A stretch of DNA of 64,000 nt, taken from contig NW_019774236.1 in assembly GCF_001039355.2 (NCBI RefSeq), positions 123,768-187,767 of the forward strand. Direction: 5' to 3'. The position numbers and the translations under genes are program-made. Below the pieces are notes generated by a model. It was not told the origin of the DNA and made no database searches. It worked only from the letters and a program-made list of their open reading frames with translations. The DNA is from Lingula anatina. Its lineage: Eukaryota; Brachiopoda; Lingulata; Lingulida; Lingulidae. Of this stretch, positions 47,259 through 61,769 are shown piece by piece. Numbering within the stretch: position 1 is the stretch's first letter; every line of letters starts with the position of its first letter.

Positions 47259-50200
47259 TTAGTTCTGATCATCATCCTCATTGCCATTTGCTTCCACCAT
47301 GTCTTCTTTGATCAAAGGCATCTTGCCTGCATCTTGTCTGCTGGCTTCACCACTGGTTTCAGGGAGAGCTTTGCTCACATTTAAACTATCTCTGAAAATA
47401 TATAAATAACATCATTTAATACCATGAGTCCATGACAGTCAATGAATAACATTAACAGGCCTCATAAATGACAATTGCAGTTGGCTAACATGAGCTTTAG
47501 ATTTGGGAGCACAAACGCACAAAATTAAGGACTCCTGTACCCCAGTATAAAATTAGTTGCCATAAGCCCAGCATTTCAATACACAAACAATCTGGCCAGC
47601 TTCCATCTGGTTCTCTGGCTGTATATTACTGACACAGTGCCTGTGTCTGTGCGTGCGTGCGTGTGTGTGTGTGTGTGTACATGTACCTACATGCTTGCAT
47701 ATGTTTACAAAAGTGTTTTAAAAGAAAAAAACAAACAAATTCTTGCTGTGTGAACAACCACATAAGAGTACAATAAGAACCCTCCCCCCCAAAAAAATTT
47801 TTTTTTTAATCAAAAGATGCATACACGTACAACAATCTTAACAGTAACCTCTTTCTTCAATATCAACACATATGGCCTCTAGTTGAAGAAAATGATTACT
47901 GTTACCACTAACAATCCTATCAAAAAGACTCGAGAGAAAATATTCTACAAAGCAGCTTTTAAGATGTTCAACAATGATATGGTATATGTAGTCTTAAGCC
48001 AATTGTGTGCCCATTGGCCATATCTGTGACACACACAACCTAATACTGATGTGAGCACGTCTTAAGATATAAAACTTGTTGTCCTGTGAGCTCATACATT
48101 ATAAATATATTGTTCAACAATTACCTGCAATGATGCACCCTATAAAAACAACAGTTTTAAACATACAGGTTTGTTTAAAGCAGTACAAACTTGAAAATGA
48201 TCCTGAAACCAAAAAGCAATACCAATTATTGCCTCTACCAAGGAGATTATGTTTTTGCCTTTGATGGTTTAAAATTTGTTAGTGAACAGCCAAACAGTTA
48301 AGGGGCAGATAAAATTTGTCAGAAATAAACTTAGAACCAATGAGATTTTTTAAGTGGTGATTCATTATATAGATAATAAATTACCTCAATTTTCTAATCA
48401 ATTGATTAATTAATAATGAGAACGGAGCAGCCTTGGCAAAAGTCTGGGCTTTCAGATCAAGTGCTTTTCTTAGCTGTGTACTATAAAATATTCGAGGTCC
48501 ATTTTCACTGCTAATCTGAGCAGTTTTATATAACAACGCGACAGACATGAAATATTTCAACCCCATTTTCCATGCAGACAACTGACAACAATGAAATAGA
48601 AGAAATGAGAAGCAGAAGATAAGCACCTGTTACACCAGTGAAGGTCAAGGTCATAAGGGTCAAGGTCATAAAATCCCGGCACTGGACGTCTGCTGCTCAG
48701 CACTTGTGTGCTGTAATACTAGTCTGTAACAAGATAAGTAGGAACACATCATGATAAAATGGGGGAAGCAATGAAGAGGGAAAAAACTGGCATCCTCCTT
48801 GTCCGCCATCCCTTTAAGCAAAGCACCAACAGATTTTCCCATCTATTTTTAATCATTTGCTATTCAGTATCTACAAAAGCTTTAATTGCCCAATTCTTTT
48901 ATCTCAATACTCTTCCAGCAGGTCAGAAGTCTGCTGTCTGGCAAAAAAAAAAAAAAAAAAAAAAACTTTCTACAGTTTCTAAAGAACTTTCCTAAGCCAA
49001 ACATCCCTGAACTGATCCAGCATGCTGAATTAGGCTTTCCTAGAAATGCTAAAAGATTAAAGATTGCTATAAAGATCAGTTTGTAGAATACATACTGCCA
49101 CAGTAATTCCTGTAATTCCAGTGCCAAATTGTACAAAATCATTGTTACAGTATATCTCATGAAAAGGAAAAATTTTTTCAAACACACTACATAAACTCTT
49201 TACCACCAAATATATATTAAATGCTGGTACTGTCAAGATGTTACATACATAATTCATTGACAAGCAGAATTTTATAATTCTCCAGAAAAATTGACTAAAA
49301 AGATTCTTTATATGACACACTTAAACTAGTATTCAAATACTTCATAATCCAGTTCGGTTCTCATGTAAACAGCTGCAAACTGTCTATCAAGCATGTTCTT
49401 TAATTTAACAATGTGCCAGCGGAAAAGCAAGGCATGGATACAAGTTCTGCAAGCAAAAGGGAAGCAAAGTGGATAAATAAAAAGCCAAAGTTTCAAAAGC
49501 ACAGGATATTAAAGAAAAATAGGAAGGGCAGTAGGGGGGGGGGGGTCCTATCTTCCACCCCTGCCACAACGTAAATATTTGCACAAAAGTGGATTTCAGA
49601 AATTTGTGGATATTTATAATAATAGCCATGCTAGATTGTCTACGCTACCCACACCCATCTCTCTGCAAGCAACTACATCTATATGAGATAGGATTAGAAA
49701 AGGTGACAGAAAAGAAAAAAGAGAAGTGAATCGTCAAAGTTTCCCCAACCATAGGGATAAACTGAGCTGTCAATCTTGTTCATTTCAAGGTTTGCTAAGG
49801 ATACGCACCAACACATGCATGGATCTCCGCTCACAGAACAACTAGTCTAAGAGTTGAATTTCTAAAAGTCTGATAATATCTAACTTCAGGTTAATCTTAT
49901 AAATTTCTAGGACTCAAATGTCATTTCTAACATTATAATTTTCAAAAACTTTGTGATCAGCTCAAATACCCCACTTTATACTGCAAGGGCTATAATTAGT
50001 GTTCAGTGTCAAATTTGGCTACAATTTTTAGCCTCAAAGTTTAGACCAATTTTGACAATTTCATATTGAAATGGAGCTCTGGGCCGCCTCACTTGAGAAT
50101 GAAATTTGTTTTAGCTAACTATGTGAAAAAAATTGCCAAATCTCAATTTTATGTTTTTAAAATGTTAATTAATCAGAAGCATTCTAAACAAAAAAGTTCA

Positions 50201-50483
50201 TACATTTTGCATGGACAAAGTGAATTATCTCAATCCTCTGGTAAAAATAATAAAATGCTCTACAGGTCTAGCATGCATGAGGATGGGCCACTAACTCTGG
50301 TTTAATGTAAGAAAGAAATTGCACAGAAGCAGCCACAGAAATATACTTGCATGCTATCATATGTGATGGTGTAACCCTGTGTGTGTGTGTGTGTGTGCTT
50401 GTGTGTGTGTGTGTGTGCATGCAATACTACATGTGTTTATAGGTTATACTGTGTGTGTGTGTGTGCTTGTCTGTGTGTGCACA

Positions 50484-50522
<39 letters not shown>

Positions 50523-53500
50523 ATGCAATACTATACTGTGTGTGTGTGTGTGTGCGTGCAATGTTTTGTGTATATGTACTATACTCTGTGTAATATGCAT
50601 GTTCACACGTGCATGCTTACATGTGAGTGTATGTGCCTGTCTCTGGAGCGTGTACCCCCTATACTTACCTATATAATACATGCTGACTGAGACAAGCACA
50701 CAGAAGAAACATCACACAACACTTGAATATCAAGTCCATCCTCAGGTTCTGAAACATAATCATTATAGTGCAGTTAATACCAATATGGCCAGAGCAAACA
50801 CTGAATATCACTATCAACATGACTTTCTTTTTCAATAATTTTCCACCATAAAAACAAATTTTCATCAAATTAAAGATTTGTTAAAAGTAATGAAAAATTT
50901 TTACTCTAGCTATAAATCTTAACATAAAATTATATGAAAATGAATAAGCAAAGAACCAATCAAGAAAATTAACTGAAGACTGTCTGACACATACTGAAAT
51001 TTATCTCAAATTTGATAAGACCTGAGTTTGCATTATGGAGGTTCTGAATCAACTATATTCTCAAACTGGACTATTACTGACTCACCTAGATCAGCAGTTA
51101 CTTACCTGGACTAATATAATAACTACAATGAGATTCAGCGGGATCCGGAAACAGTTCATTATAGTAGCACGAGCTGGGGATGGAAAAAGAGTAGAAACAT
51201 AACTTTCTTTGTCTGAAAAACTAAGAAGTTGATGTCGATTTTTTCTTCAATCATTATAAAATCTTAAACTGAAAACTTGACACCAACAAACACACAATAA
51301 ATGAACCAAACAGTCTATAAAGTGACCAAAGCATAACTATTATTCGTCCACATGTACTTACTCTCCTCAGGGACATACTTCCCCCTCATAGTCCCCAGGG
51401 AGGGCCAGAACAACCCCACACACACCTCAAATACCAGGAAACCAATGAAGATTACAAGCTGGTTCTAGAATAAGAAAATGTATTAGCTTTGTAAAATAGG
51501 ATACGAACAGCATTATATCAGTAATTAGTACATGTGATGTCAACCTAATTTTGAGCAAAAGCGCCATATTTTATTGCAGTTACAGTTTCAACAGCCTTTT
51601 TCTATAAATATGAAAACTGCAAAAGCAAGCATTGCAATGTAATTGGAATCATAAATTCCTTCAGCATGACGCTATCCTTTGTAATTGATAATAATCCTAA
51701 TCAATATCGCTCTTGTACTAGCTGAAGATTTTAGATGTCTATCATAGAATGTAAGCACATGGATCTTTCTAAAATATTTCTAAATATTAAAGCTGTTCCT
51801 GAGAGAGGAGAGGGAAAGAACTGGACTTGCTAGTAACACACTTACCCCCGGGCACACTATAGGTGTACACAGTGCTACAGCTGATATGAATAACACAGGT
51901 CTGAAATTAGAAAAAAATTATACAGAACAATTATTATATACTAATAGCCAAATGATTATGTCTTGTATTGATAAAGAAGATTTTCCACTCAAATTTTAAT
52001 TAAAAATTGCATTAAAATTAGCAGCATTAAACAAGTCAGAAAAAGGACACTTACAATGACATGTACTGATACAGGCAATTCCAAACCATTTTACACTCAG
52101 TAACAACTTGCCCCTCGGTTAATTTTGCCACACCTTACATTAAATAAAAACAAAAGCCAATGCCATGGAATAGCCATTCAAAACAAGAGAGATAAAAAAC
52201 ATACCTCATGAATGACTCAATGGAGGTCCATCTACATAGTATCTTAAATAGAGATGACCCAATCATAATAGCAATCTGAAATAAAGAAACCGACATCAGC
52301 AAGTGTTACAGCTAGAAATGTGAAGTTTCCACAAATCTTTATTTGTGACATAATCAAGCACACAGCATTCATAAATATGTTTGTGATTAAAGCAAATGGT
52401 TTTTCCACAATTAATGATGAATATGGATCACTCATACTTATAAAGAGCAGTACCACCAAGCAGTAAGACTGAAATATATTACCAACTGTTGAATAACAGC
52501 ATAAGCAGCAGTGCCATACATAACTAGTTTGATCGAATTTTACAAACTTTAGGGACAGATAAGTAGGTCAATTTACAAAAAGAAATCAAGAAATTTGAAG
52601 AAGAAAATCTAGTAGAAATTTTTTCACATGCATTATTGGGAATCTACGCTTGCTTCAAATATAACTTAAAACAAATAAAAATAATTGCCCTCAAAAATAA
52701 CCATGGGGGACCTTACCATAAATGCTGCAAAGATATACCCATGTGGTATAGCCCCTCTGTGCCCCTCTACGGTGACGTCTTCCTCCTCCAGGAGCCTCCT
52801 GCTGGCCACACTGGATGCTGTTGTGGCCACAGGGGTCAGTGCAGGTGTCCACTCCAGGACAAAGGTATACATGGATCCCTCAAAGAGAGACTGGATCACA
52901 CCCAGGCATAATATCTTGCGGTCTGAAGGGAAGGATAAATTAGAATGCTGTTTGTTTTAATTATAAACTGAAAGTTGTTAGATAGCCAGTTGAGATGAAT
53001 CATCTCAAGTTTGATGAAAAACAATATAATTATACCAAAAAAATAAATAAATAAATAAAAAAAATAATAATAATTAAATACCTATACTGCTTATTATATT
53101 CACTTAATCTTCACTTCAAGTCAGTAAATAGATATTCTCTCTGTAGTCGAGTAGCCAGAACGCTAACCCTGCAATGTTTTTTCCTGTAAACTTTTTTCGC
53201 TGAAATGCATTCTTTAGATCGAGAGAAGCAAAATTAGCTTGGTTGCTATTTCCGAGACCTTGAGCATTTTTCAATATGGCCGTCAATTTATGAGAAAAAA
53301 ATAGAAAAACGAGCAGATGTCGCCGGGTAAACTTTATTGACAGCTTTTTTGAACGTGTATCCTATCAGGAGAGCACAACAGTACTAGTGAATACACTTAA
53401 TCCCGTTACATGTGGCAAAAAAGCCAAAATGGCCGTCAAAACATATGGCAGAAAGTAAAAACAGCTGCAAAACAAGTTCGTTTTTTTGCAAATTAAGTCT

Positions 53501-56500
53501 TATTAAAAACATTTCCGCCTTTTCTATTTATGTCCATTATGATAATTTGATAGTCATGATCCTAAACTCTCAGAAACTGCTTATTTGACATTAATCAGAT
53601 GGTGGCAGACGGTGCCATCTCCTGAGAGTCCATTTGCCACTCCGACGAGCCCCATAGTCAAAGCTTGCTATGTTATATCTTGCAAGCTTTTTTAAAAGAA
53701 ATTGTTTCATCTGGGTTACAAAACTTAGAGAAGCTTATATTACGAGATATTTACAATTTTTCAAAATTCAAGATGGCCGTCAATTTGTTATGTGAATAGC
53801 GAGAGCCATTCATTCAAATAAAAAATTAATGCTTCACTCCATTGTTCATCATTGCATATTTATATTTATATCCATGCAAAGTGCGATCATTTATTTCATT
53901 TTGCAAGTTATTTTAATAAAAATGGCCTCCAAAACATAATGGAAGGGCAAAGAAACAACTGTAAAACTACAAGGCTTTTAACTGAAATATACTTTAACTG
54001 GAACAAATATAAATACATATATAAAATGAAAAACGATATACCTGCGTTCAAGACACAGCACACAAAACATATTTTTAGGTTAAATGATACGAAAAACGAA
54101 AACCAATATGTTCGTCAATGCTGCTTTATGATCAAACCAAACATTGATTGCGGATATCTCAGTCCTGACAACTAGTTTTTCATTCTAAATCAAAAATTAA
54201 TGAAAGTATTATCATTCTAGTATGTGTAAACTAAATCATTTTGAAATAAAAAAAGGCGTCAAATCGTTTTCTTCAGGTTGGATTATTCTTATCCTTTTTT
54301 TTTTGTAAACTTTTTAAATGTTTTAACAGCTATGGGTAAAGGCATTTTTGTTGTTTTGTAATGAATTTTATTATAAATAACAGAGAACCAAGCAGGGGTA
54401 TACAAACCCAGAGGTTAGGGCCCATGAGGTCAGCTATATTCTGGACACAGGACATAGTACGGGGATATGCGAGGGCTATCCATCAACATCATGTATTTGA
54501 AATGTTGTTTTTGCCAATATATACTTACAGATAATGGAAGCTTTGAGACAGTAATGTATGCATTTTTCTACTTGTAGGGTAGATGTAATTATTCATTGTG
54601 CATTTATTGATGACTTAGTGCTCGGGTAGTTAAGATAATGATGAGTTGTCATGTTGCCATGGTTCATTGCGCATGGGTAAGCTTTTTTTTTTTGCAAAAA
54701 TGGACCAAATACACATTGAACAATACTCAGTGGGCATCTGCACATTTTGAGGATTGGTTTTGGAGGCCTATAAAGGCCCGAAAAAGGCCACCCGGCCACC
54801 CATGTTGTTAGTCCAGTGAACGGAATCATGTCATGTCTATCATGTGAACAACGTACATCTCTGGGCACTGGGTGTGAGGGGAGTCTGATTTGACCTATAA
54901 TGTATGGGCTGTTCCCAACCCACAATCAGGAACCTGGTTGAATGCTACAACATGCCTGGCTCTGTTAGCGATATACCGCAGCCAGGGCGAGAGAGTGTCA
55001 ACTCCAGACTGGGATCGCTACACCAGGTTGCATCAGCTACGGGACCAGTTTCGCCATGCCAGTCTTACAGCACAAGAGGCACCCAGCAGGAACAACAACC
55101 GGAGCAGCAGCCCCACTGTGCGTCGACACTTGCTGGCGGTCAGCCGATGGTGGTCGTTGATGGCAACATACCAGTAACTGCTCATCACTACATAGATCAG
55201 ATCCTGCAACCTCACATAACCTCGTTCATGCAGCAGAAAACTGATACCACCGTTTCCAAACAGGACAAGACCCGTTCACATTCGGCACAAATGATCCAAG
55301 TGTATCTGGAGTCCCAAAGGTGGATGTCCTACCCCGGCCTGTCCATTTTCCGGATATGAATCCGATTGAATACATCTGGTACTACATATATCTTGGCCGT
55401 CCGTTGGCCAAGGCAGCAGCTGATCGAGGCACTACGACAAGGCTGGAATAGGATTCCACATGACACCATCCCATCCACATTTATTGCCCGAGCATGCGCC
55501 AACAGATCGCCGCCTGCATCGAAGCAAGCGGAAATTGTATCAGCTATTGACCTTTGTGACTTTGTGTTGGACTGGTGCCATTTTTGTTTTGAAACTATTC
55601 ATGAAACTTAAGATTTTCGGTTCTGTATACCAATGTCCTAAACAAATGATTCGTATGAAAATAATCCAGTTTAGAGCTTCAAAATAACAATTATTTTGAA
55701 AAATATGGCCTCAAAGATTTTAATGGCTGTCAGTATACATTTATAACCAAAAGATTTGTAAGATGTTTTGCTTATTGATTCTTTAAAATGTAAAGCGAAA
55801 AAGTGCAGTTATAAGAAAAACTAGAAATGCTGTTATATACTGATGAAATATTCTTACACGTGCCAATCTCAATAAAAAGAATGGGAAGTTTTAAAGCTTA
55901 ATTTTATGTACATACTGAAAGTTATGATAAAGATATAAAATTAAAATATTAAGGTATGATCAATATAAAAACAAAAACGAAAAAAATAATAAGGTTAATA
56001 TTTTGACAAAAGTTAAATTAAATTACACTCACCCCCCTCCCACCCCCCGTTCCCACCAACGGACTTGGTTGGACTCCATGTAAATATAAGAGTCCCGATT
56101 GCAGATTAACATTTTGGACTCCCTGTGCCCAAATTCCTGCAGAACCCCCTGTTGGCCCTTGATAAACTTTCTGTATTAAAAAGAGAACTTACGTAATGGT
56201 CAGTCCTATCAATGATCCTCTTTTATAGAGTCTTAGTATAACTGCACCTTACAAGTACACTTTGTCAATAAATAACAGGGTTGGATATATTTTATTATAC
56301 GCCGAATTATCAGTTTAAAACGTAATTTAACTGCTTTTTTACCTTTTTTGGGGGCATGTTTTAAACCCGACTCTTTGCTATGTTACATAATTATTTATTT
56401 ATAATATAATGATATTATAATATAATTTTATATTATTGACGGCCATCTTGAATTTTGAAAATTGATCAATGTTCCATATCTAGCCTCTGCCAAGAAAGCC

Positions 56501-59500
56501 CAAATTAAATTGGCTTTTATACCCCCAAAGTGTTAAATTCTTTTTAAAAATTCGGGAATAACATTTTAAGTATTTGACTATGGGACCCGGGGAAGAAGCA
56601 AACAGACTCTTGGGGGGCTATTGAACTGTCAGATAAGCTTATTCCAAGAGTTTCGGGTCATGACTGACAAAATATTATAATTAACATAAATATAAAAAGG
56701 GGATATGGTTTTAATAAAAATAAATATGCAAAAAACAAACTGATTCTGCAGCTTTTATCATTTTCTGCCTTATGTTTTGCGGCCATTTTGTTTTTTTGCT
56801 AGGTGGTACGCGCTAAAGCGTATTCACTTGTACTGTTGTGCTCTCCTGATAGGATACACGTTCAAAAAAGCTGTCAATAAAGTTTACCAGGCCACTTCTG
56901 GTCGTTTTTCTATTTTTCCTCATAATTTGACGGCCATATTGAAAAATGCTCAAGGTCTCGGAAATAGCAACCAAGCTAATTTTGCTTCTCTCGGCCTGAA
57001 GAATGTATTTCAGCAAAAAACGTTTACAGGAAAGAACATTGCAGGGTTCGACTATAGGGCCTATGGGAGTGGCGACTCGACTACTGAATAAACCAAGCCT
57101 GTAGCGTTCACTCATATCCTACCTGATTTGATAGATTTGATAGCACTAACAAATGAAGTGCGCACGTTGACAGCGGAGTCCCCATAGTTTTCGGACCAGG
57201 TAAATATGATCACCACACACATGATAGCCAGGACAGTCAAGGACACATCAAACGGAGCTCTGAAAGATGATTATAATATGGACTTGAAAAACAAACTCCA
57301 ATGAGGATTTACATGTATCTACTATGGAATTAACATTTAAACTTTTTTGTTACATTGTTCAAACAACAGTTTGTAAATGTAAATTTAAAAATCAAACACA
57401 GATACTGAAATTAAAAACCATTACAATTAAACATCTGAAAAAGTTATTGATAAGAAAGTGATCAGTTTTTTTGATTCAAATCTTACTTTATCATCTTTCT
57501 TACACTATCATTCATTTTTGCAAACAGTAACAATATGGTGCCAGATTTATCATGAATCAGAAACACTTTTTTCAAACAAAGACCTAAATCATTATGGTCA
57601 AACAGATCATAAACCATAAACTTTAGCAAGAATTTGTTTTAGTGATTTTCATTATCTCAACTCACACAAAACCAAAACTGTCAGCGAAGAATTGTGCCAC
57701 AAATCCAGCCAAGATGGCCACCAAGGAGTTCCCCAGGGTGGCGTGAGAAAATAAGGTTCCGAGAAGATCCTGACTAAATCCTCTCTGAAAGACAATAAGA
57801 CAGAATTAGTCCAAAACACAGGAATTTAGTTCAAATGAGGATATAGTGTCAACATTTAGCAGCGACCTGTAAGCCTGCAATACTGAATAAATGAACTTGA
57901 CCTTGATATGGTCTCATTGTAATAAAAATATCACTACATCAGTGACTAGCTGAAATTTTTGTGAGGATATCACCACAGTATCAAAATGCATGAAACAATA
58001 GTTCAACTTACCAGACTGAGTTGTCCTGTACGTATGTGTTTGAATATCTGCACCAAAGACACACAGGACCTAACGCAATGGCATGATTGACTTTGTATTT
58101 CAAGGTTTTAATATGTATCAAATAGTTTTACAATGTTTCAACTTAAAGGACTACTTTTATGCCCTGGCCTACCTTATTGTGTTCATACACCAGCCAGGAT
58201 TCAAAAGCACTATATAATATGGAAGTAGCTGTACCTCCTAGTAGCCGACCAATCATAAGGATCCAGAAATTGCCAAAGTGCTGAAAGAGACCAAAAAATT
58301 AATATTCAGACAGTTGAGTGAATATGTCCATCTGGATGCATAACATACTGATTCAAACTAGGGTAGTTTTTTCCATCCAAAATATTTTTTTCTATCTGTG
58401 CCAGTTGTTTGAAAAAAAGAACCTTTCAAAAATTTATTTGGAAAAATTAGACAATATAAGCAGTTACTATTCAACAAGGGATCCATAAATAACCAAGCAA
58501 TACATACAATATGACCACAAAAATACTTGAATGATATATCACTTTTAAATATACCAAGTATGTCAAAATGAAATGAAATGCCATGATCTGTTTCGCAATA
58601 TACTGGCACAATTTGAAGGTTACAACATATAGCACTATGCTATAGCAAACATATAAATGAATGAAGCTACACCTACACACTGCCACTGATGGCAGAAAAT
58701 TAACAGAAAATTCTCAGACCAGCAATTATGGAATATTTGCTGTTTCAAATGACTTTTTACCAGACTGACTGTAAATTCAAAATGGCAGCTCTTAAAACTG
58801 GATCAACTGAACACAAATTTCTACTGGTCTTGGGAATTTTTGGTCTTTATTAGAGACTGACAGTTTTACCAAAAGGCTGTCCAAATGATTTTATCTTCGG
58901 CTTGGAAGAATATCATACCCAACTTACTGAAGTGGTATACAACAGATTAAAATGCAAAATAACATATTCATATTAAAAAGCATTTACAAGTAGATATCCA
59001 TGCTGGTATACTTCAATACTAATGAATCATGTATACTTTAGGGAACCAAAATTGTAGTTCTTCACAGCTAAATATTTCAGTGACTTTAAAAGTCTCCATA
59101 TATTTTTAGGTATAGAAAAGCTGCTGGAAATGGAAAAGAAATGGTGATTGTTTATATTCAGGCCTGGTGACAGGAGCTCCACTGAGAGGCACAACCTACC
59201 TTAGTGACACACGCCAGACCATACAGAACACCATACAGGATACAGTTGGCTCGTCTTCCACTAGAAATAAAGTAAATATCAGGGTTAATACCTTAGATGT
59301 TACATAACACAATGACATTTTTCTTTAACCAGTGCCAAAATTTCTTTTCAAAAAAGAGCACACTACACTGAAATCTCATTACAATTTGAACTTAATTAAA
59401 GTGGGGAGAGAGAGAGAAAAAGAGAGGGGGGAGAGGGGGGTGGGGTGGGGTGGGGTGAGGGGGAGAGGAGGGGTACAGTTCCAGTAGACAGCATGACAGA

Positions 59501-61736
59501 AGACTTACTACTTGTCAGCAAATGAACCGACCACAGTCCCAAAGATCATACTGGCGCCAAAGCCTGCCACGAAGAGCACCTCAATGTCATGAGTGCTCAT
59601 TCCATAGTGCTGATAGAGGGCGTACACATGGGGTCCCTGCAGCCAGTCCCCAGCTGAAACATAACAACATCAGACATGTTACCAGGCATGATAATAACTT
59701 TTTAAAATGAAATAATAAAACAAGCTCATTTTCAAACTCGAACTGAATTTTGTGAAAATTCATCAATTCTGTATATTTTAAAACAAAAGGTTAAACGGTT
59801 TTCCATTTATAGTGTTATTTCTGAAACGGCCATGGCAATGAAAACAACTACTGATGCAGGTGACAGTGATATGTACAGACATATCTGTGTCTGGGTGTCA
59901 AAGTGTAATCAGTACAAATCAAGGTCCTCTTGTCCTCACTCCTCCTGACCCTCTGGTTGTGGATCTTAGGATAAAGAGACGTCTCCCTACCCCAAAAAAA
60001 TCTGAAGAGCCCTGATCAGATTCTCCATTACAAGAAGAGGGACCAGGAGAGACAAGAAAGGTGGTCCCAATCCTGCCATATTGACACTTTTATCAAAGGG
60101 TGACAGCATTTTATATTTTTAATGATTAAAACTGGTTTAATAGTGCCAAACCAAGGTCACATATTCAGGTGATAAGAGAAGAGCATAACAGGTCTTCTTC
60201 ATACCTATTTTTGTATTTCAGTTATTAAATTTGTTGATGAACTTTAGTTCTGTTTTGAGATTAAATTGATTTTATTCCTTTGTGTAGCAGGGGCCACTTC
60301 CAACTAAATGCCGGCATATATTTCACATATATATATATATATATATCTGAAAATGTTCCCTTATTACATTAGTTTTTTTCTCCCCTTTGAGCCAATTTGT
60401 GACTCTTTTACAAAATCAATGGCAAGTTGGAAATAAAAATTTGTATGTAATGTTTTATACTTTTCTTTATTTAATCAAAGTAAACCTCACTGCTAATAGT
60501 AATATATATACTGATGTGGTTACTGGTTCACTTAATTATACATTCTATTCCTACCCCTACCTCGTATAATATGAGCATATTAATANAATTAATGCCAGTT
60601 AAACCAACCTTATACCATCAATTATACAGTAACATATCCCATACAATGTGGAGATCAATGTAAAGCTTCATTATAATATGCTATGTTGTGATAGATCATT
60701 TTAACTGCATTGAGCCAAAGGAAAAGCTACCCTATGTTTAACTTCTGTACTAGTACGCATATAAAATCAAGGACCTAAACTTCTTTTAACATATTGACAA
60801 TTTGACCTAGAAATGACTCCACCCCCTTTTTCTATTGGAGTCGCACACAAGCATACACGCATGCACCCACATACACTGTACAGTAGGTTCTAATTTATCA
60901 TGATAGCACTGACATTTACTGTGTGAAGATTTTTGTTCTCTTTAAAATTCCTCTTTGCACGACAGAGTTAAAAGCAGGTTTATCAGACGTCACCTTGCAA
61001 TATATTAAGAAAGCAAAAACTTACAGAGCATGCTGGTATGAGCTCTAAATCATTCCACAATATGACATCAGTTCAAGATTAAATCAGGTTGTCAAAAATC
61101 CCTTTTTACATACACTCATTGAAACTTTATCGCTTAACGATTTAAAGTCAAACTTTTGCCACAAACCCAACCATACACTATGATTTATGATCAAGTCTTT
61201 CAATTCAGCTTTGATTTAGGTAAAGAATGCCACGAACTGGTAGTATTAAAGTTGTTATACATATAATGTTATTGCGTATGAGACCCCCATCAGTGTGTTA
61301 TTCAAATGCATTACCTAAGGGCAAGCTCTCATATATTATACATTTTCATATCCATAAAAAAAATGATATACCAACATTTTAATGCAATGGAATATGCACT
61401 GGCTCTGGGCCATTTTTACCTGTTTTTCATATTGTTCACTTGCATGCATAATTATCTTATTATCTGGCAAGATAAAATACGAGGTAAATAAAGAATCTAG
61501 TACCAGTAACCTGCTTACTTCATCTAGATCTTAACAGTTCAAGATCCAAAAGAAAAGAATCAAGCACCCATGCACACAGAGGGATCGAGTAATCAAAGTT
61601 ATCAGTTTAAGAAATCTGGCTACGACTGTGACAGGATGATTATTCACACTTCATTTACTGAACCGTGAAATTATCTGGGACTGCTTTATGGAATAACTTT
61701 TTTCAAAAAATAAGCATTTCTGCTGCCCTCCCCCCC

Positions 61737-61769
<33 letters not shown>

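Larger units (their letters stand above)
53146..57081 (+). mobile_element. Tc1/mariner-like element with about 640 bp inverted repeats
   Basis: A 3.9 kb insertion bounded by TA (53144-53145 and 57082-57083) and ends GTCGAGTAGCC / GGCGACTCGAC. The two arms (53146 to about 53790 and about 56440-57081) are reverse complements along about 640 bp. The outer 330 bp are about 85-90% alike; the inner part is more degraded. The centre carries a broken Tc1/mariner transposase in plus orientation. It sits in MFSD5 intron 6, of which it makes up all but about 260 bp. Arms this long are not usual for classical Tc1 elements, so the outer arms might belong to a foldback element that captured or received a Tc1 copy. 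Confidence 0.85.

Noticed and set aside
48232-48340. Fragment resembling the CTCCGCCAAG element (CTACCAAGGAGATTATGTTTTTG)
   Set aside because: Only one end is suggestive and the rest is too diverged to call with confidence.
50379-50699. Cys/Val-rich and His/Thr-rich frames
   Set aside because: Products of the GT microsatellite in an MFSD5 intron.
54593-54925. 110-residue minus-strand frame in the transposon
   Set aside because: Opposite strand of the degraded transposase region; no recognisable family.
56777-57115. Open frames on both strands at the transposon's right end
   Set aside because: They lie entirely inside the inverted arm and are disrupted in the matching left arm.
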